From positions 248,001-312,000 of the forward strand of contig JACKER010000009.1 of assembly GCA_020632925.1 (NCBI GenBank): DNA of 64,000 nucleotides, written 5' to 3'. The stretch comes from Alphaproteobacteria bacterium (GTDB taxonomy: Bacteria; Myxococcota_A; UBA796; GCA-2862545). A program made the position numbers and the translations under genes. Numbering within the stretch: position 1 is the first letter of the stretch; every line of letters begins with the position of its first letter. The notes under the pieces were generated by a model. That model ran no database searches. It saw nothing but the letters and a program-made list of their open reading frames with translations, and had not been told where the DNA came from. Of the stretch, positions 54,823 to 62,683 are shown piece after piece.

Positions 54823-56690
54823 CAGTTCTCGCAGTAGCTGGCGGCGCCCGCAGCAGAGACGCACACCTGGAGCGCCGTCTGGTAGTCCTTGCCTGCGGAC
54901 TTCGCGTATTCGTACCACTCGCGAGCGTACACCTTCGTCATGGCGCGGTAGTCGTCGGCCTTCTTCCGCGTGCTCTCGTTGTTGTTGGAGGCGTAGTCCT
55001 TCTCGGCCGTCTGCCACAGCGTGTTCGCGGCTGCGGCGCGCGCCTTGTACAGCGAGTTCACGCGGCTGGTGTAGGTGTCACCCGTCCACACCGACCGGTT
55101 CTCGAGGGCCACCTCGGACCAGCGGATCACGCCCTGCGCGCGGGACGCCCCGGCCTTCGAGAGGTGGATCGCGTACCGGTAGCAGAGGTCCGGATCGGAC
55201 TGATCGATCTCCTCGAGGTGGCGCTTCACCAGGCGCTCCCACTCGACCTTGTCGCCCTTGTGCCAGGCGTTCGCCTGCTCCACGAGGGAGATCTTCTTCT
55301 TGTCCGTCATCTTGGCGGCGGCCTGGAGGTTGGACTCGAGGCAGCTCAGCTGGTCGTTGGAGAGACGACCGAGGAGCGCCGTGGGCTCGAGCGCCGTCGT
55401 GTCCGAGCAATCCCCGTTGGTCCCGCTCGACCCACCGCTCGCGACGGGCTGGGGCTGGGCGGCCTCCGCCTGGGCCTGACGCGAGGCCTCCTCGGCGGCG
55501 CGCTGCTCCTCCTCCTTGCGCCGCTGCTCCTCCTCCTTGCGCTTCTGCTCCTCGGCCAGCCGCTGCTGTTCGGCTGCGAGGCGCTCGGCCTCGAGCCGCG
55601 CCTTCTCCGCCTCCTGGGCGTCCGCGGACGCCTTCGCCTTGGCCTCGGCCTCCGCCTGGGCCTTCGCGGCTGCCTCCTGCTCCGCGCGCAGCCGCTCCGC
55701 CGCCGCGGCTGCCGCAGCCGCCTCCTGCGCCGCCTTCGCCGCCGCATCCGCCTCGGCCTTCGCCCTCGCGTCCGCATCGGCCTTCGCCTTGGCGTCCGCC
55801 TCGGCCTTCGCCCTCGCGTCCGCCTCCGCCTTCGCCCTCGCGTCCGCCTCCGCCTTGGCCCGCGCCTGCGCCTCGCGCGCCTCGGCGTCCTGGCGCGCCT
55901 TCTCCGCCTCCTGACGCCGGCGCTCCTCCTCGGCCGCCTTCTTCTGGGCCGCCTCCGCCGCCTGCTGCTGACGCTGGGCCTCGGCCTGCGCCGCCTGCTG
56001 CTGGCGCTGGGCCTCCGCCGCCTTGCGCTCGGCCTCCTTGGCCTCCCGCTCGAGGCGCTCCCGCTCGGTGGCCTCGGCCTTCTGGGCCGCGGCTTGCGCC
56101 TTGGCTGCCGCAGCCGCCGCTGCCTTCTTCGCCGCCTCGACCTCCTGCTGCTGGCGCCGGGCCTCGGCCTCCGCAGCCTTCCGAGCCGTCTCGGCCTCCT
56201 GCGCCTGGCGACGGGCATCGGCCTCGGCCGCCTTCACGCGCGCAGCTTCTGCCGCGGCCTCCTCAGACCGGCGCGTCGCCTCGACCATCTCGGCGGAGGG
56301 CTCGGGAGGCGTCGCCATCGCGAGGCCGTCGTTGGAGGGGGCGGGCGCGGGCTCCGGCTCGGCGGACGCGATCCGCGTGCCCGCGCCGGTGTACGCCGAC
56401 AGCTCGCCGAACGGCGAGAACGAGGCCGTCGGCTGCAGATCGAACCAGCCGACGCGCATGTCGGCCGGCAGCGGGTGCCCGTCGGCGTCGGCCTGGAGGC
56501 CCGGATCGACCTTCTGACCGCCGACGATGCACGCCATCCACCCGTCCTGGCACGGGAAGGCGGGGAAGGCCGCGGAGAAGCCGGACCACGACTGCGCGCG
56601 CGCCGACGTCGGCAGGGCGAGCGCCAGCGCCAGCACCAAGCCGCCGACGTTGCGCGGCAGCGACCCGAACCCCTTGTTGTCGCGACGCAT
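54822..56690 (-). CDS. TolA-like exported protein with a long Ala/Lys/Glu helix
   Basis: 622 residues from ATG 56690 with GGAGG upstream. A signal peptide (LVLALALALPTSARA) precedes a ~100-residue N-terminal region. Residues ~140-410 are a single long helix made of A, K, E, R, Q, with an 8-residue repeat in the DARAKAEA type (TolA domain II style). The C-terminal ~190 residues form a helical folded domain (VEWERLVKRHLEEIDQSDPDLCYRYAIHL). The helix is long enough to span most of the periplasm. TolA itself has a transmembrane helix and partners TolQR; none are seen here, and the N-terminus would be cleaved. Confidence 0.75.
   Translation of the reverse strand: MRRDNKGFGSLPRNVGGLVLALALALPTSARAQSWSGFSAAFPAFPCQDGWMACIVGGQKVDPGLQADADGHPLPADMRVGWFDLQPTASFSPFGELSAYTGAGTRIASAEPEPAPAPSNDGLAMATPPEPSAEMVEATRRSEEAAAEAARVKAAEADARRQAQEAETARKAAEAEARRQQQEVEAAKKAAAAAAAKAQAAAQKAEATERERLEREAKEAERKAAEAQRQQQAAQAEAQRQQQAAEAAQKKAAEEERRRQEAEKARQDAEAREAQARAKAEADARAKAEADARAKAEADAKAKADADARAKAEADAAAKAAQEAAAAAAAAERLRAEQEAAAKAQAEAEAKAKASADAQEAEKARLEAERLAAEQQRLAEEQKRKEEEQRRKEEEQRAAEEASRQAQAEAAQPQPVASGGSSGTNGDCSDTTALEPTALLGRLSNDQLSCLESNLQAAAKMTDKKKISLVEQANAWHKGDKVEWERLVKRHLEEIDQSDPDLCYRYAIHLSKAGASRAQGVIRWSEVALENRSVWTGDTYTSRVNSLYKARAAAANTLWQTAEKDYASNNNESTRKKADDYRAMTKVYAREWYEYAKSAGKDYQTALQVCVSAAGAASYCEN
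55741..55866 (-). repeat. Tandem ~24-bp repeats coding the TolA-like helix
   Basis: Units of 24 bases (GCCTCGGCCTTCGCCCTCGC type on the plus strand) with small changes encode the repeated 8-residue helix DARAKAEA. About five copies; likely variable in length among strains. Confidence 0.7.
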
Positions 56691-56794
56691 GTGGCCTCCG
56701 AGCCTCCGCCTCTCCGGCGGACGTCCCAGCTGGGACGAGATGAGGAAACGTTCGAGAAGAGAAGATCGTGCGGCGACGGACGCCCACGCGGTCG

Positions 56795-57232
56795 TCAGTC
56801 GATCGGCTTGTCCCGGCCGAACTGGATCATCACGTCCTCCGGATCCTCGTCGCTCATGTCGACCTCCATCTTCTGGAGGTGGACGTCGAACTCGTTGCGC
56901 CGCTTACGCACCGTGTACGAGTAGTGGACGTAGTTGTACCCGGGGGCGGTGATCTCGAAGTCGAGCACCATGCCCTTCACGAACCGCAGCTCCGACCCGT
57001 CCGGCAGGTACAGCACGCTGTCCCCCCAGGACCCCGTGTCCGTGTTCACGCGGTGGCGTTCCTGCTCGCTCGGGTGACGCACCACCGCAGTCGGGATCGG
57101 CAGGCCCGTCTCGGCGTCGAGCACCCGGACGGTCACCTTGATCCCTTCGTCCTGATCCTTGGCCAGGGCTGGCGGCGCGAGCGTCAGGGCTGCGCCGAGA
57201 AAGATGGAACCGAGCACGTTCTTTCGAATCAT
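56795..57232 (-). CDS. Exported CarboxypepD_reg-like protein
   Basis: 145 residues from ATG 57232. Signal peptide ends near ALTLAPPALA. The mature part is a beta sandwich like a regulatory domain of carboxypeptidases or a Cna-B unit: IKVTVRVLDAETGLPIPTAVV, then MVLDFEITAPGYNYVHYSYTV. Such units bind other envelope proteins. Its start overlaps the stop of the TPR lipoprotein gene by four bases (ATGA), so both are translated together. Confidence 0.72.
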   Translation of the reverse strand: MIRKNVLGSIFLGAALTLAPPALAKDQDEGIKVTVRVLDAETGLPIPTAVVRHPSEQERHRVNTDTGSWGDSVLYLPDGSELRFVKGMVLDFEITAPGYNYVHYSYTVRKRRNEFDVHLQKMEVDMSDEDPEDVMIQFGRDKPID

Positions 57233-58287
57233 GGGTTCTCCAGGAAGCTCTTGAGACCACCCGCAGGGGCCCGGGCGGCGGCGTCGGCCGAAGCTCCGGC
57301 CTGGTGCAGACACCTGGCGACGGCGGAAGATTCCATCCCTTCCACCAATCGACGCGCGACCTCGGGATCCTTCGCCACCCCACAGGCGGTCGCGATCGCG
57401 TCTTCCACGCCATCGGACGGCACATCCGGCGCCTCGCGGAGTCCCTGGAGGATCCCGATGCCGTCGTCGGGGTTGCCGTCGGCGATCTCGATCATCGCGA
57501 GCGTCGCCTGGTACCGCCACTGCTGACCCTCGGGCGGGAAGGTGTCTTCCAGGAGGCTCCGAGCGATGTCCGGGCGGCCCGAGGTCACCGCGCGCCCCGC
57601 CCACAGCAGGATCTGCTTGCCCTTGGACGGCTCCTCGGGGAGGTTCTTGAGGGAGTCCTCCACGGACTCGACGGCCTGCGCGCGATCCCCGAGGGCCCAG
57701 AGCGCCGAGACCTCGGCGAGCGCGCCCTTGTGCTGGTTCCCGCTCTCGAGCAGCTCGAGGTAGGTCCGCGCGGTCTCGCCCACGACACCGCCGTCCGCGG
57801 AGAGCTCGCGGAGCAGCTCGAGGGCGCGATCGCTGTCCAGCTCCACGAGGAAGGCCTCGGCCGCCAGCAGCTTGCCCTCTGGCAGCCCGCTGTCCACGCC
57901 GAACGTCTCCACCTGCTCGAGCTCGCGCTTCTCGAGCGCCACCAGGGCGCGGCGCAGCTTGATCTCGCCGACCTTCTCGCCCGCCTTCGGCTCGATCGCC
58001 GCCAGCGTCCCGTCGGCCGCGTCGAGATCGCCCTGGAGCAGCTGGACGTACGACAGCCCCACCGCCACGGCGACCGAGTCCGGGTGGGTCGCGGCCAGCC
58101 CCTGATACTCCGCAGCGGCTCCGGGGAGATCACCCGCGCTCAGCTTCTGCTCCGCGGCGGCGACGATCGTGTCGTCGTCCCCTCCCCCGAGCATCGCCTG
58201 CAGGTCGCCGCAGCCCAGCCCGATCGCCAGCACCAGCAACGGGCCCACGCAGCGGGTCATCCATCGGGTCGACACCATCGGCTCCAT
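57229..58287 (-). CDS. TPR lipoprotein, first gene of the envelope cluster
   Basis: 352 residues from ATG 58287; ATG 58278 is an alternative. Lipobox LAIGLGCG, so the Cys is near residue 26. TPR helices follow from ~40 (AAEQKLSAGDLPGAAAEYQGLAATHP, QGDLDAADGTLAAIEP). Anchored in the outer membrane by lipid, it could dock other components of the cluster, which is read in the same direction for 12.5 kb. Confidence 0.72.
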   Translation of the reverse strand: MEPMVSTRWMTRCVGPLLVLAIGLGCGDLQAMLGGGDDDTIVAAAEQKLSAGDLPGAAAEYQGLAATHPDSVAVAVGLSYVQLLQGDLDAADGTLAAIEPKAGEKVGEIKLRRALVALEKRELEQVETFGVDSGLPEGKLLAAEAFLVELDSDRALELLRELSADGGVVGETARTYLELLESGNQHKGALAEVSALWALGDRAQAVESVEDSLKNLPEEPSKGKQILLWAGRAVTSGRPDIARSLLEDTFPPEGQQWRYQATLAMIEIADGNPDDGIGILQGLREAPDVPSDGVEDAIATACGVAKDPEVARRLVEGMESSAVARCLHQAGASADAAARAPAGGLKSFLENP

Positions 58288-58353
58288 GACTTCCCGAGAC
58301 CGTCCCGGGCAACGTCCCAAGATGTGGATCCTCGGAGCGGTCGCGCCCCGCCG

Positions 58354-58373
58354 GACGTGGGTCGCCCCACGTC
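58354..58373. repeat. Perfect inverted repeat between divergent genes
   Basis: GACGTGGG, TCGC, CCCACGTC. GACGTGG recurs as a half-site at 58377. It lies between the TPR-lipoprotein cluster and the kinase gene and is a good operator candidate for both. Confidence 0.5.
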
Positions 58374-58428
58374 GCGGACGTGGTGATACCTCGCGCCGGG
58401 ACCTCGAATCAACGGGCAGCCCGAGAAC

Positions 58429-58434
58429 GCTATG
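58429..58434 (+). promoter_or_regulatory. Possible -10 hexamer of the kinase gene
   Basis: GCTATG, 20 bases before the GTG at 58455. Matches the recurring GCTA-type element. Confidence 0.3.
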
Positions 58435-58454
58435 CTGGGGAGGAGGTCGGCCCG

Positions 58455-59714
58455 GTGACGACGATGCTCCCTGCTCGGCGACGGATGACGCTCCTCCGCG
58501 AGGTCGGAGAGACGCCACTCGCCGCGTTGTACGCCGCCGAGCTGCGGCGCGCGGGGGGCGCCGGGCTGGTGGCGGTCAAGGTGCTCACGGGGTTCACCGA
58601 CCACCGCCCCGCGGCGCTCGAGGAGGTCGCCCCCCTCCGACGGCGGGAGCTGGAGCAGCTCGGTGCGATGCGCGACCTGGCGCGCCGGCTGGGTCGTATC
58701 GACCACCCACACGTGGTGGCGGCCACCGATCTGGCGCAGGTCGAGGGGCGCCCCGCGCTCGTCAGCCCGTGGATCGACGGGATCGACCTGCTCGACTGGG
58801 TGGAGTTCCTCCGGGAGACCGATCGCGTCCTGCCGGCCAGGGTCGTCTGCGATCTGCTCCGCGGCGTCGCCTCGGCCTTGGACGCCGCCCTGAACCGCGC
58901 GCCCTGGGGCGAGGAGGAGCCGCTCGGGCTGGTCCACCGGGACGTGAAGCCCTCCAACGTGATGGTGAGCCGTGACGGCCAGGTCAAGGTGCTGGACTTC
59001 GGGACCGGCTTCACGTCGCTGGCTGGACGCGACGCACGGAGCCTCGTCCGCCGCGCAGGCCTGTCGCGCTACCTCTCACCCGGCCGCCGCCAGGGCAAGC
59101 GCGGCGGGCCCGAGAGCGACGTCTACGCGCTCGGGATCCTCGGGGTGGAGCTGCTGCGCGGCGCCTGGCTGCACAAGGTGCTCGACCAGAACCCCGCCCA
59201 CGATCGGCACCTCGCCGAGGTCGTCGCGCTCCTGCCCGATCTCGGGTTGCGCAGCGCGGCGGACGACCAGGCGCTCCGCTCGCTCCTGCTGAGGATGATC
59301 GCCTGGGACGCGGACGCGCGCCCCACCGCCGGCGGGGTGGCGCAGACGCTGCGCGTGCTCGCCGACCGCTCGCCCGGCCCGGGCCTCGAGAGCTTCGCGC
59401 ACGACCACGCGCTGCCCTGGCTGCACCCCCCCGACGCCGAGGACGGGATGCCGACGGCGAGCGTCGTCGAGCCCGCGGACCTGCTCGCGGCACCCGCGAT
59501 CGAGACCGGGCCCGTCCAGCTCGAGACCTCGCAGTCCGAGAGCGCCGAGCCACGCGCGATCGTGCTCCCACCGGCACCCACTCCACCGGTCCCGTCTCCC
59601 GTCCGGCGCTGGCCAGCGGTGCTCGGAGCGGCGGGCGTCGCCGCCCTGATCAGCGGGGTGCTGGGGCTGGGGATCGGTCTGGTCGCGGGCTGGCTCCTGG
59701 GTCTGCTTGGCTGA
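58455..59714 (+). CDS. Membrane-anchored Ser/Thr protein kinase
   Basis: 419 residues from GTG 58455, with AGGAGG eight bases upstream. The kinase domain is at ~10-300: ATP-binding K42 in VAVK, catalytic D163 in HRDVKPSNVM, metal-binding D181 in DFGTG, then SRYLSPGRRQGKRGGPESDVYALG as the activation segment (residues split). The glycine-rich loop is weak (LREVGETPLAA). A Pro/Ala-rich linker leads to one transmembrane helix at ~395-417, so the kinase is cytoplasmic and tail-anchored. It would phosphorylate Thr in partners such as the FHA protein (33111). Its 3' end overlaps the convergent dusB-like gene by 65 bases. Confidence 0.87.
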   Translation: MTTMLPARRRMTLLREVGETPLAALYAAELRRAGGAGLVAVKVLTGFTDHRPAALEEVAPLRRRELEQLGAMRDLARRLGRIDHPHVVAATDLAQVEGRPALVSPWIDGIDLLDWVEFLRETDRVLPARVVCDLLRGVASALDAALNRAPWGEEEPLGLVHRDVKPSNVMVSRDGQVKVLDFGTGFTSLAGRDARSLVRRAGLSRYLSPGRRQGKRGGPESDVYALGILGVELLRGAWLHKVLDQNPAHDRHLAEVVALLPDLGLRSAADDQALRSLLLRMIAWDADARPTAGGVAQTLRVLADRSPGPGLESFAHDHALPWLHPPDAEDGMPTASVVEPADLLAAPAIETGPVQLETSQSESAEPRAIVLPPAPTPPVPSPVRRWPAVLGAAGVAALISGVLGLGIGLVAGWLLGLLG

Positions 59715-60684
59715 GGCGCCGCGCCGCGAAGAAGTCCCGAACGCGCTCCTCGGCCTCCTCCGGGGTCTCGCTGTGGAGGATCCGCTGGCGCAGCTCGGGC
59801 ACGTCCTGGAAGTACCGTGCGATCTTCTTCATCCGACCCAGCGCGCCGCGGTCGCTCTCGAACGTCGCTCGCACCACGCGGTAGTAGTCGAGCAGGACGC
59901 GCTCGCGGTCGGCGTCGTCGATCACCAACGGCGGCTGACCACGAAGCGCGCGGCGCACGCGGTGGAAGACCCATGGATCCTGGATGGCGCCGCGCCCGAT
60001 CATGAGGCCCGTGGCACCCGTCTCCGCGAGCGTGGTGACGGCGTTGGTCTCGTCGACGTCGCCGTTCGCGAGGACGGGGACCGTGACGCGCTCCACGACG
60101 CGGCCGATCGTGGACAGGTCGCGCACGCCGCCGTACCCGTCGGTCCGGGTGCGCCAGTGGACGGTGAGCCCGTCGGCGCCCTCCTCCTGGCACATGCGCG
60201 CGATCTCGGGCGCGTTGCGGTGCTCGGCGTCCCAGCCCGACCGCATCTTCACCGTGAACGGCACGGTCACGACCCGTCGGATGGCGGCCACGATGCGCCG
60301 GGCGAGCTCCGGCTCCTTCATCAGCGCCGAGCCGCCCGAGTGGGCACACACCTTCTTGGACGGGCAGCCCATGTTGAGGTCGACGACGTCGGCACCGAGC
60401 TCGACCGCGGTCCGCGCGCCCTCGGCCAACAGATCCGGATCGCGACCGAACACCTGGATCGCGATCGGGTGCTCGTCGGGATCGAAGGCCACCGCCCGCA
60501 TCGCGATCCGATGCCCGCCGGCGAGCGCCGCACCGGCGACGAACTCCGTGACCGTCATCGAGCATCCACCGACGCCCCGGACCAGGCGTCGGAACGTCAG
60601 ATCCGTCACGCCCTCCATCGGCGCCAGCACGAGGGGTGGCTCACCGGGCGGTGTGTTCCAGGGGATGGGGCGGTGCGTGCTCAC
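59650..60684 (-). CDS. tRNA dihydrouridine synthase, DusB-like
   Basis: 344 residues, GTG 60684 overlapping the SDR stop (GTGA). The TIM barrel starts PLVLAPMEGVTDLTFRRL (18-36); catalytic C107 is in NMGCPSKKV, VKMRSGW follows, then VHWRTRTDGY and the FMN-phosphate-binding GRGAIQDPW. It reduces uridines in tRNA D-loops with NADPH. DusB is often beside fis, which is not seen here. The last residues overlap the kinase gene. Confidence 0.9.
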   Translation of the reverse strand: MSTHRPIPWNTPPGEPPLVLAPMEGVTDLTFRRLVRGVGGCSMTVTEFVAGAALAGGHRIAMRAVAFDPDEHPIAIQVFGRDPDLLAEGARTAVELGADVVDLNMGCPSKKVCAHSGGSALMKEPELARRIVAAIRRVVTVPFTVKMRSGWDAEHRNAPEIARMCQEEGADGLTVHWRTRTDGYGGVRDLSTIGRVVERVTVPVLANGDVDETNAVTTLAETGATGLMIGRGAIQDPWVFHRVRRALRGQPPLVIDDADRERVLLDYYRVVRATFESDRGALGRMKKIARYFQDVPELRQRILHSETPEEAEERVRDFFAARRLSQADPGASPRPDRSPAPAPR

Positions 60685-61505
60685 CCCTTGGATCTGCCCC
60701 GGGAGCGCGAGAGCGACCACATCATCACGTCGCGGTACCTCGTCGGCCAGAGCCGATGCAGGCGGGCGAGGAAGCGCGCGTCGGGGCCCACGAGGATCCG
60801 CCGCTGGTCGGTGCGGATGCCCTCGACCACGATCCGCGCTGCCTCCTCGGGCGTGATCCCCTTCTCGATGATGCGCTTCGCACGGTCGGAGCTCACGTAG
60901 CCGCCGTCGCGGTACCGGCCGTCGCTCACGATCCGCGTCGCGACCGCGCCGGGGTGGACCGAGGTGACGCGCACGCCGCTCCCCCGCAGCTCCATCTCCA
61001 GCGCCTCGGTCAGCGCGCGCACGGCGTGCTTCGACATGCAGTAGGCCGCGTTGTCGGGGACCGACACGACCCCGAAGATCGAGGAGACGTTGATCAGGTG
61101 GGCCTCGGGCTGCTTCCGCAGGTGCGGCAGGAAGTGCCAGCAGCCGTGGACCACGCCCCAGACGTTCACCTCGAGCTGCCAGCGGAGATCCTCGAGCGAG
61201 CACTGCTCGAACGGCCCGTTGAGCGACACACCGGCGTTGTTCACCACCAGGTGCACGCCGCCGTGGCGCTCCAGGACCTCCTCGACGAAGGGTGGCCAGG
61301 CCGCCGGGTCCGCCACGTCGAAGCCGTGCGTGCTCACGTTGCGGCCGAGCTTCCACACCGCGTCCGCCACGGGCTCCAGGCGGTCGACCGCCACGTCCGT
61401 GAGCGCGACGTGCATCCCGTGCCGCGCGAGCTCGATCGCCAGCGCGCGACCGATGCCGCTGCCCGCGCCCGTCACCACCGCCACCCGATCCACGAGCTGC
61501 TGCAC
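60681..61505 (-). CDS. Short-chain dehydrogenase/reductase
   Basis: 274 residues, GTG 61505 after GGAGG. TGAGSGIG (12-19) is the cofactor motif, NNAG 89-92, catalytic Ser at 141/142 and Y155-x-x-x-K159. All catalytic residues present; classical SDR. The substrate is unknown. Its C-terminal ~25 residues are basic. The gene pairs with the dusB-like gene. Confidence 0.9.
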   Translation of the reverse strand: MQQLVDRVAVVTGAGSGIGRALAIELARHGMHVALTDVAVDRLEPVADAVWKLGRNVSTHGFDVADPAAWPPFVEEVLERHGGVHLVVNNAGVSLNGPFEQCSLEDLRWQLEVNVWGVVHGCWHFLPHLRKQPEAHLINVSSIFGVVSVPDNAAYCMSKHAVRALTEALEMELRGSGVRVTSVHPGAVATRIVSDGRYRDGGYVSSDRAKRIIEKGITPEEAARIVVEGIRTDQRRILVGPDARFLARLHRLWPTRYRDVMMWSLSRSRGRSKG

Positions 61506-61545
61506 GGCGCCTCCGTCGGCGCCCTACCGCGCCCGCGACCCCGAT

Positions 61546-61551
61546 GCTACG
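61546..61551 (+). promoter_or_regulatory. Possible -10 hexamer of the SRPBCC gene
   Basis: GCTACG, 24 bases before ATG 61576. Same motif class as the others. Confidence 0.25.
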
Positions 61552-61575
61552 TCCGGGGGTCCGTCGGAGGCGTCC

Positions 61576-62100
61576 ATGGAGATCCGCAGCGAGTCGCGCA
61601 TCCACTACCCGCGGGAGACGGTGTACCGGGCCTACCGGGATCGGTTGCCCGAGATCGCGGAGTTCATCCCCGACATCAAGGAGATCGTCGTCCGCTCGAA
61701 GGAGGACGCCGCAGTCGGCCCGAAGATCCACAACGAGTGGATCGCCGACCGGGAGATCCCCGCGTTCGCGACGGCCTTCCTCAAGCCCGAGCACCTGCGC
61801 TGGGACGACCATGCCCAGTGGGACGACACGGGCTTCCACGTGGACTGGACGCTGAAGACCCGGGCATTCACGGACGCCGTGCGCTGCAGCGGCCGCAACG
61901 CCTTCCTGGTGGACGGCGACGGCACGCGCGTGCTGCTGACCGGCGACCTGCAGATCTCGGTGCACGAGATCCCGGGCATCCCGTCCTTCCTCGGCAAGCG
62001 CCTCGCTCCCCAGGTCGAGAAGTTCATCGTCAGCCTGATCACGCCGAACCTCGAGAGGGTCAACGCGTCGATCGAGCGGTTCCTCGATGCCCGGGGCTGA
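61576..62100 (+). CDS. SRPBCC/START-like (DUF2505-type) protein
   Basis: 174 residues, ATG 61576 with GGAGG five bases upstream. The helix-grip pattern YPRETVYRAYRDRLPEIAEFI, strand NEWIADREIPAFATAF and the long C-terminal helix (VEKFIVSLITPNLERVNASIERFL split) resemble DUF2505 or polyketide-cyclase-like ligand-binding folds. No catalytic residues. The next gene begins inside its end, so the pair is co-translated. Confidence 0.75.
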   Translation: MEIRSESRIHYPRETVYRAYRDRLPEIAEFIPDIKEIVVRSKEDAAVGPKIHNEWIADREIPAFATAFLKPEHLRWDDHAQWDDTGFHVDWTLKTRAFTDAVRCSGRNAFLVDGDGTRVLLTGDLQISVHEIPGIPSFLGKRLAPQVEKFIVSLITPNLERVNASIERFLDARG

Positions 62101-62683
62101 GATCGCGCTCCCCGGACCGCGGGCGAGCTCCGTCACCCAGGACGGTCAGGACGACGGGTTCGTCGTGGGCTCGGGGTGGTCGGCCGAGGCGACCCCGCAG
62201 GGCGACACGCGGATCGTGGCCTCGGTGCCGCACGACCGGCTGCACGACGTGCTCGTGACGTTGATCGGCGCGCTCGCGCCGCCGCTGGGCGTGCTGTACC
62301 GCCGCAAGGTCGACCGCCGCACGCCGGGCCCCGAGAACGGGCCACCGACGGACTTCGTGGGCCTGGATCTCGCGCCCGAGCGGGTGATCGCGGCGCTCGA
62401 GCAGGCGCGGGTCCTCGTCGCGAGCGACGCGCGCGCCGAGCTCTGGTTCCGCGGACGGATGCAGGAGCAGGTCGTGCTCGACGGCGACGGTCTGTTGTTC
62501 TGCTACCCCGACGATCCGATGTTCCGCGACGCCCTGGCGCGGGCCGGCGTGCCCGCCGAGGACGTGCCCACGATGTCGGAGCGCGACTACGTCAAGCACT
62601 GGTTCCGGATGGACGCGGACGCCGAGGAGGACGCGCTCATCGACGCGCTCCGTCTCACCCGTGTGCCGTCGCGTCGCGGCTGA
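62087..62683 (+). CDS. Conserved-looking protein of unknown function
   Basis: 198 residues from ATG 62087, overlapping the SRPBCC gene by 14 bases. It is a mixed alpha/beta cytoplasmic protein (RIVASVPHDRLHDVLVTLIGAL; VLYRRKVDR; RAELWFRGRMQEQVVLDGDGLLFCYP). No motif or family recognised. Its 3' end overlaps the convergent TPR gene by 29 bases. Confidence 0.6.
   Translation: MPGAEIALPGPRASSVTQDGQDDGFVVGSGWSAEATPQGDTRIVASVPHDRLHDVLVTLIGALAPPLGVLYRRKVDRRTPGPENGPPTDFVGLDLAPERVIAALEQARVLVASDARAELWFRGRMQEQVVLDGDGLLFCYPDDPMFRDALARAGVPAEDVPTMSERDYVKHWFRMDADAEEDALIDALRLTRVPSRRG

Noticed and set aside
54822..56690. TolA-like gene considered as a true tolA of a Tol-Pal operon
   Set aside because: No tolQ, tolR, pal or ybgF-type genes lie beside it, and the N-terminus looks like a cleavable signal peptide, not the TolA membrane anchor. 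Only the long helix is similar.
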